Positions 5,395-5,882 of a stretch of 5,882 bases of DNA are shown here, in pieces. Source of the DNA: Fidelibacterota bacterium (lineage in GTDB: Bacteria; Fidelibacterota; UBA8477; JABMPR01); assembly GCA_030595455.1 (NCBI GenBank), contig JAUVDF010000075.1, forward strand, positions 1-5,882, written 5' to 3'. A model generated the notes under the pieces. It did not search any database. It had not been told where the DNA came from and saw only the letters and a program-made list of their open reading frames with translations. Both the position numbers and the translations under genes were made by a program. Every line of letters begins with the position of its first letter. Positions within the stretch are counted from its first letter, which is position 1.

Positions 5395-5882
5395 AGAGTA
5401 ATCCCTAATTGAGTCCATGATGTACCTTTGTAATTCTCCAACTCAGAAAATGACCAGCCAACGCTCAGCTTGCCCACAATAGTTAAATAATTTAGTGAGA
5501 TATCCAGGGCTGAAAGACCTTTGTCTTCATATTGACCCAAACCGTTCCAGACCGGATTTTTAAATCGGGAATGGCTGATTTTGAACTCACCCCGCAAGTC
5601 ATCTCTAATGAGAGCGTGTGATGTCTCAAAGGATAGGTTTAACACTTGGTCTGCCCACAGATACATATAATATTTTTTAGATAACGCTTTAGGACTGGTT
5701 ATTCTTCCCATTGATATTATGGGAAGGGATCGGTCGCCATCATAATAATCAAGTGCGACTGTACCTGACCATCCCAGTGGAAGATTTGCACCCGCAGTGG
5801 CCCACAAATGAGTCTGATTGGAAATAACATCATCCTGCCAAATCCAGTCGCTCTGGAATCCTAATTTCCAGCCCTCCACACT
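5391..5882 (-). CDS. C-terminal part of an outer-membrane barrel-like protein (partial)
   Basis: The frame is open to the window edge, giving 163 visible residues of a longer protein; the GTG at 5877-5879 is probably an internal Val. The sequence shows repeated amphipathic strands with many Trp and Tyr residues (for example LWATAGANLPLGWSGTVALD and ALDISLNYLTIVGKLSVGWS), alternating hydrophobic positions, and short turns rich in Asp, Gly and Asn. This is typical of an outer-membrane beta-barrel, although the last residues, LGITL, end in Leu rather than the usual Phe. I do not recognise a family. Its TGA stop overlaps the ATG of the DUF3943 gene by four bases (ATGA), making it the first visible gene of the coupled cassette. 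The N-terminus, any signal peptide and the promoter lie outside the window. Confidence 0.75.
   Translation of the reverse strand, partial: SVEGWKLGFQSDWIWQDDVISNQTHLWATAGANLPLGWSGTVALDYYDGDRSLPIISMGRITSPKALSKKYYMYLWADQVLNLSFETSHALIRDDLRGEFKISHSRFKNPVWNGLGQYEDKGLSALDISLNYLTIVGKLSVGWSFSELENYKGTSWTQLGITL
5401..5406 (-). promoter_or_regulatory. Shine-Dalgarno site deciding the DUF3943 start
   Basis: AGGGAT on the minus strand, within the last codons of the upstream gene, is followed after 6 nt by the ATG at 5392-5394. Together with the ATGA overlap it supports this start over the upstream ATG at 5416-5418, which has a less convincing AAAGG 6 nt before it. Confidence 0.6.

Noticed and set aside
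5395..5418. Upstream ATG for the DUF3943 gene
   Set aside because: It would lengthen the overlap with the previous gene and add eight polar residues before the signal peptide; the ATGA-overlapping start is better supported.
5877..5879. GTG as the start of the rightmost gene
   Set aside because: The frame stays open to the window edge, there is no room to see a ribosome-binding site, and no signal peptide follows, unlike what an outer-membrane protein needs.
1..5882. CRISPR array, insertion sequence, tRNA or prophage remnants
   Set aside because: No regularly spaced repeats, no transposase or integrase motifs, no long terminal inverted repeats, and no cloverleaf-like stretch seen.

Overview
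This 5.9 kb window is compact chromosomal DNA of a Gram-negative (diderm) bacterium. Evidence: at least three and probably four products look outer-membrane or periplasmic, with N-terminal signal peptides and amphipathic beta-strand patterns. Base composition is moderately AT-rich. Shine-Dalgarno sites are good for some genes and weak for others. The family mix (DUF2147, DUF3943, a short DUF1858-like protein, a porin-like barrel, a PAP-like phosphoesterase) would fit a lineage of the FCB group such as Marinimicrobia or Calditrichota, but no marker here fixes the taxon; that assignment is inference. I see no tRNA, rRNA, CRISPR array, insertion sequence or phage gene.

Left part (1-2699): the + strand begins with the last codons of an upstream gene whose reading frame is ambiguous. 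It is followed 11-16 nt later by an outer-membrane porin-like gene (69-1049). This converges tail-to-tail with a large secreted metallophosphoesterase related to purple acid phosphatases (1062-2699, minus). Only 12 nt separate the two stop codons, and a perfect 10-bp hairpin covers the junction. A porin resembling phosphate-selective porins beside a secreted phosphatase hints at organic-phosphate or phosphate acquisition, but this is inference from neighbourhood.

Middle (2700-3356): a short gap carries an 11-bp direct repeat just before the phosphatase start codon. Next come a secreted DUF2147 protein (2832-3251, minus) and a second gap with a strong bulged hairpin that probably ends the next operon.

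Right part (3357-5882, all minus): a tightly coupled four-gene cassette. In transcription order it encodes the C-terminal part of an outer-membrane barrel-like protein (cut by the window edge), a DUF3943 protein, a four-helix inner-membrane protein, and a small cysteine-less DUF1858-like protein. The junctions are an ATGA overlap, a Shine-Dalgarno site embedded in the previous stop codon, and a TAATG overlap. That suggests coordinated translation of outer-membrane, inner-membrane and soluble parts. This cassette is the best candidate for an undescribed functional unit. The most distinctive single protein is the phosphatase, whose metal-site motifs depart from the purple acid phosphatase consensus at two ligands of the same metal site.
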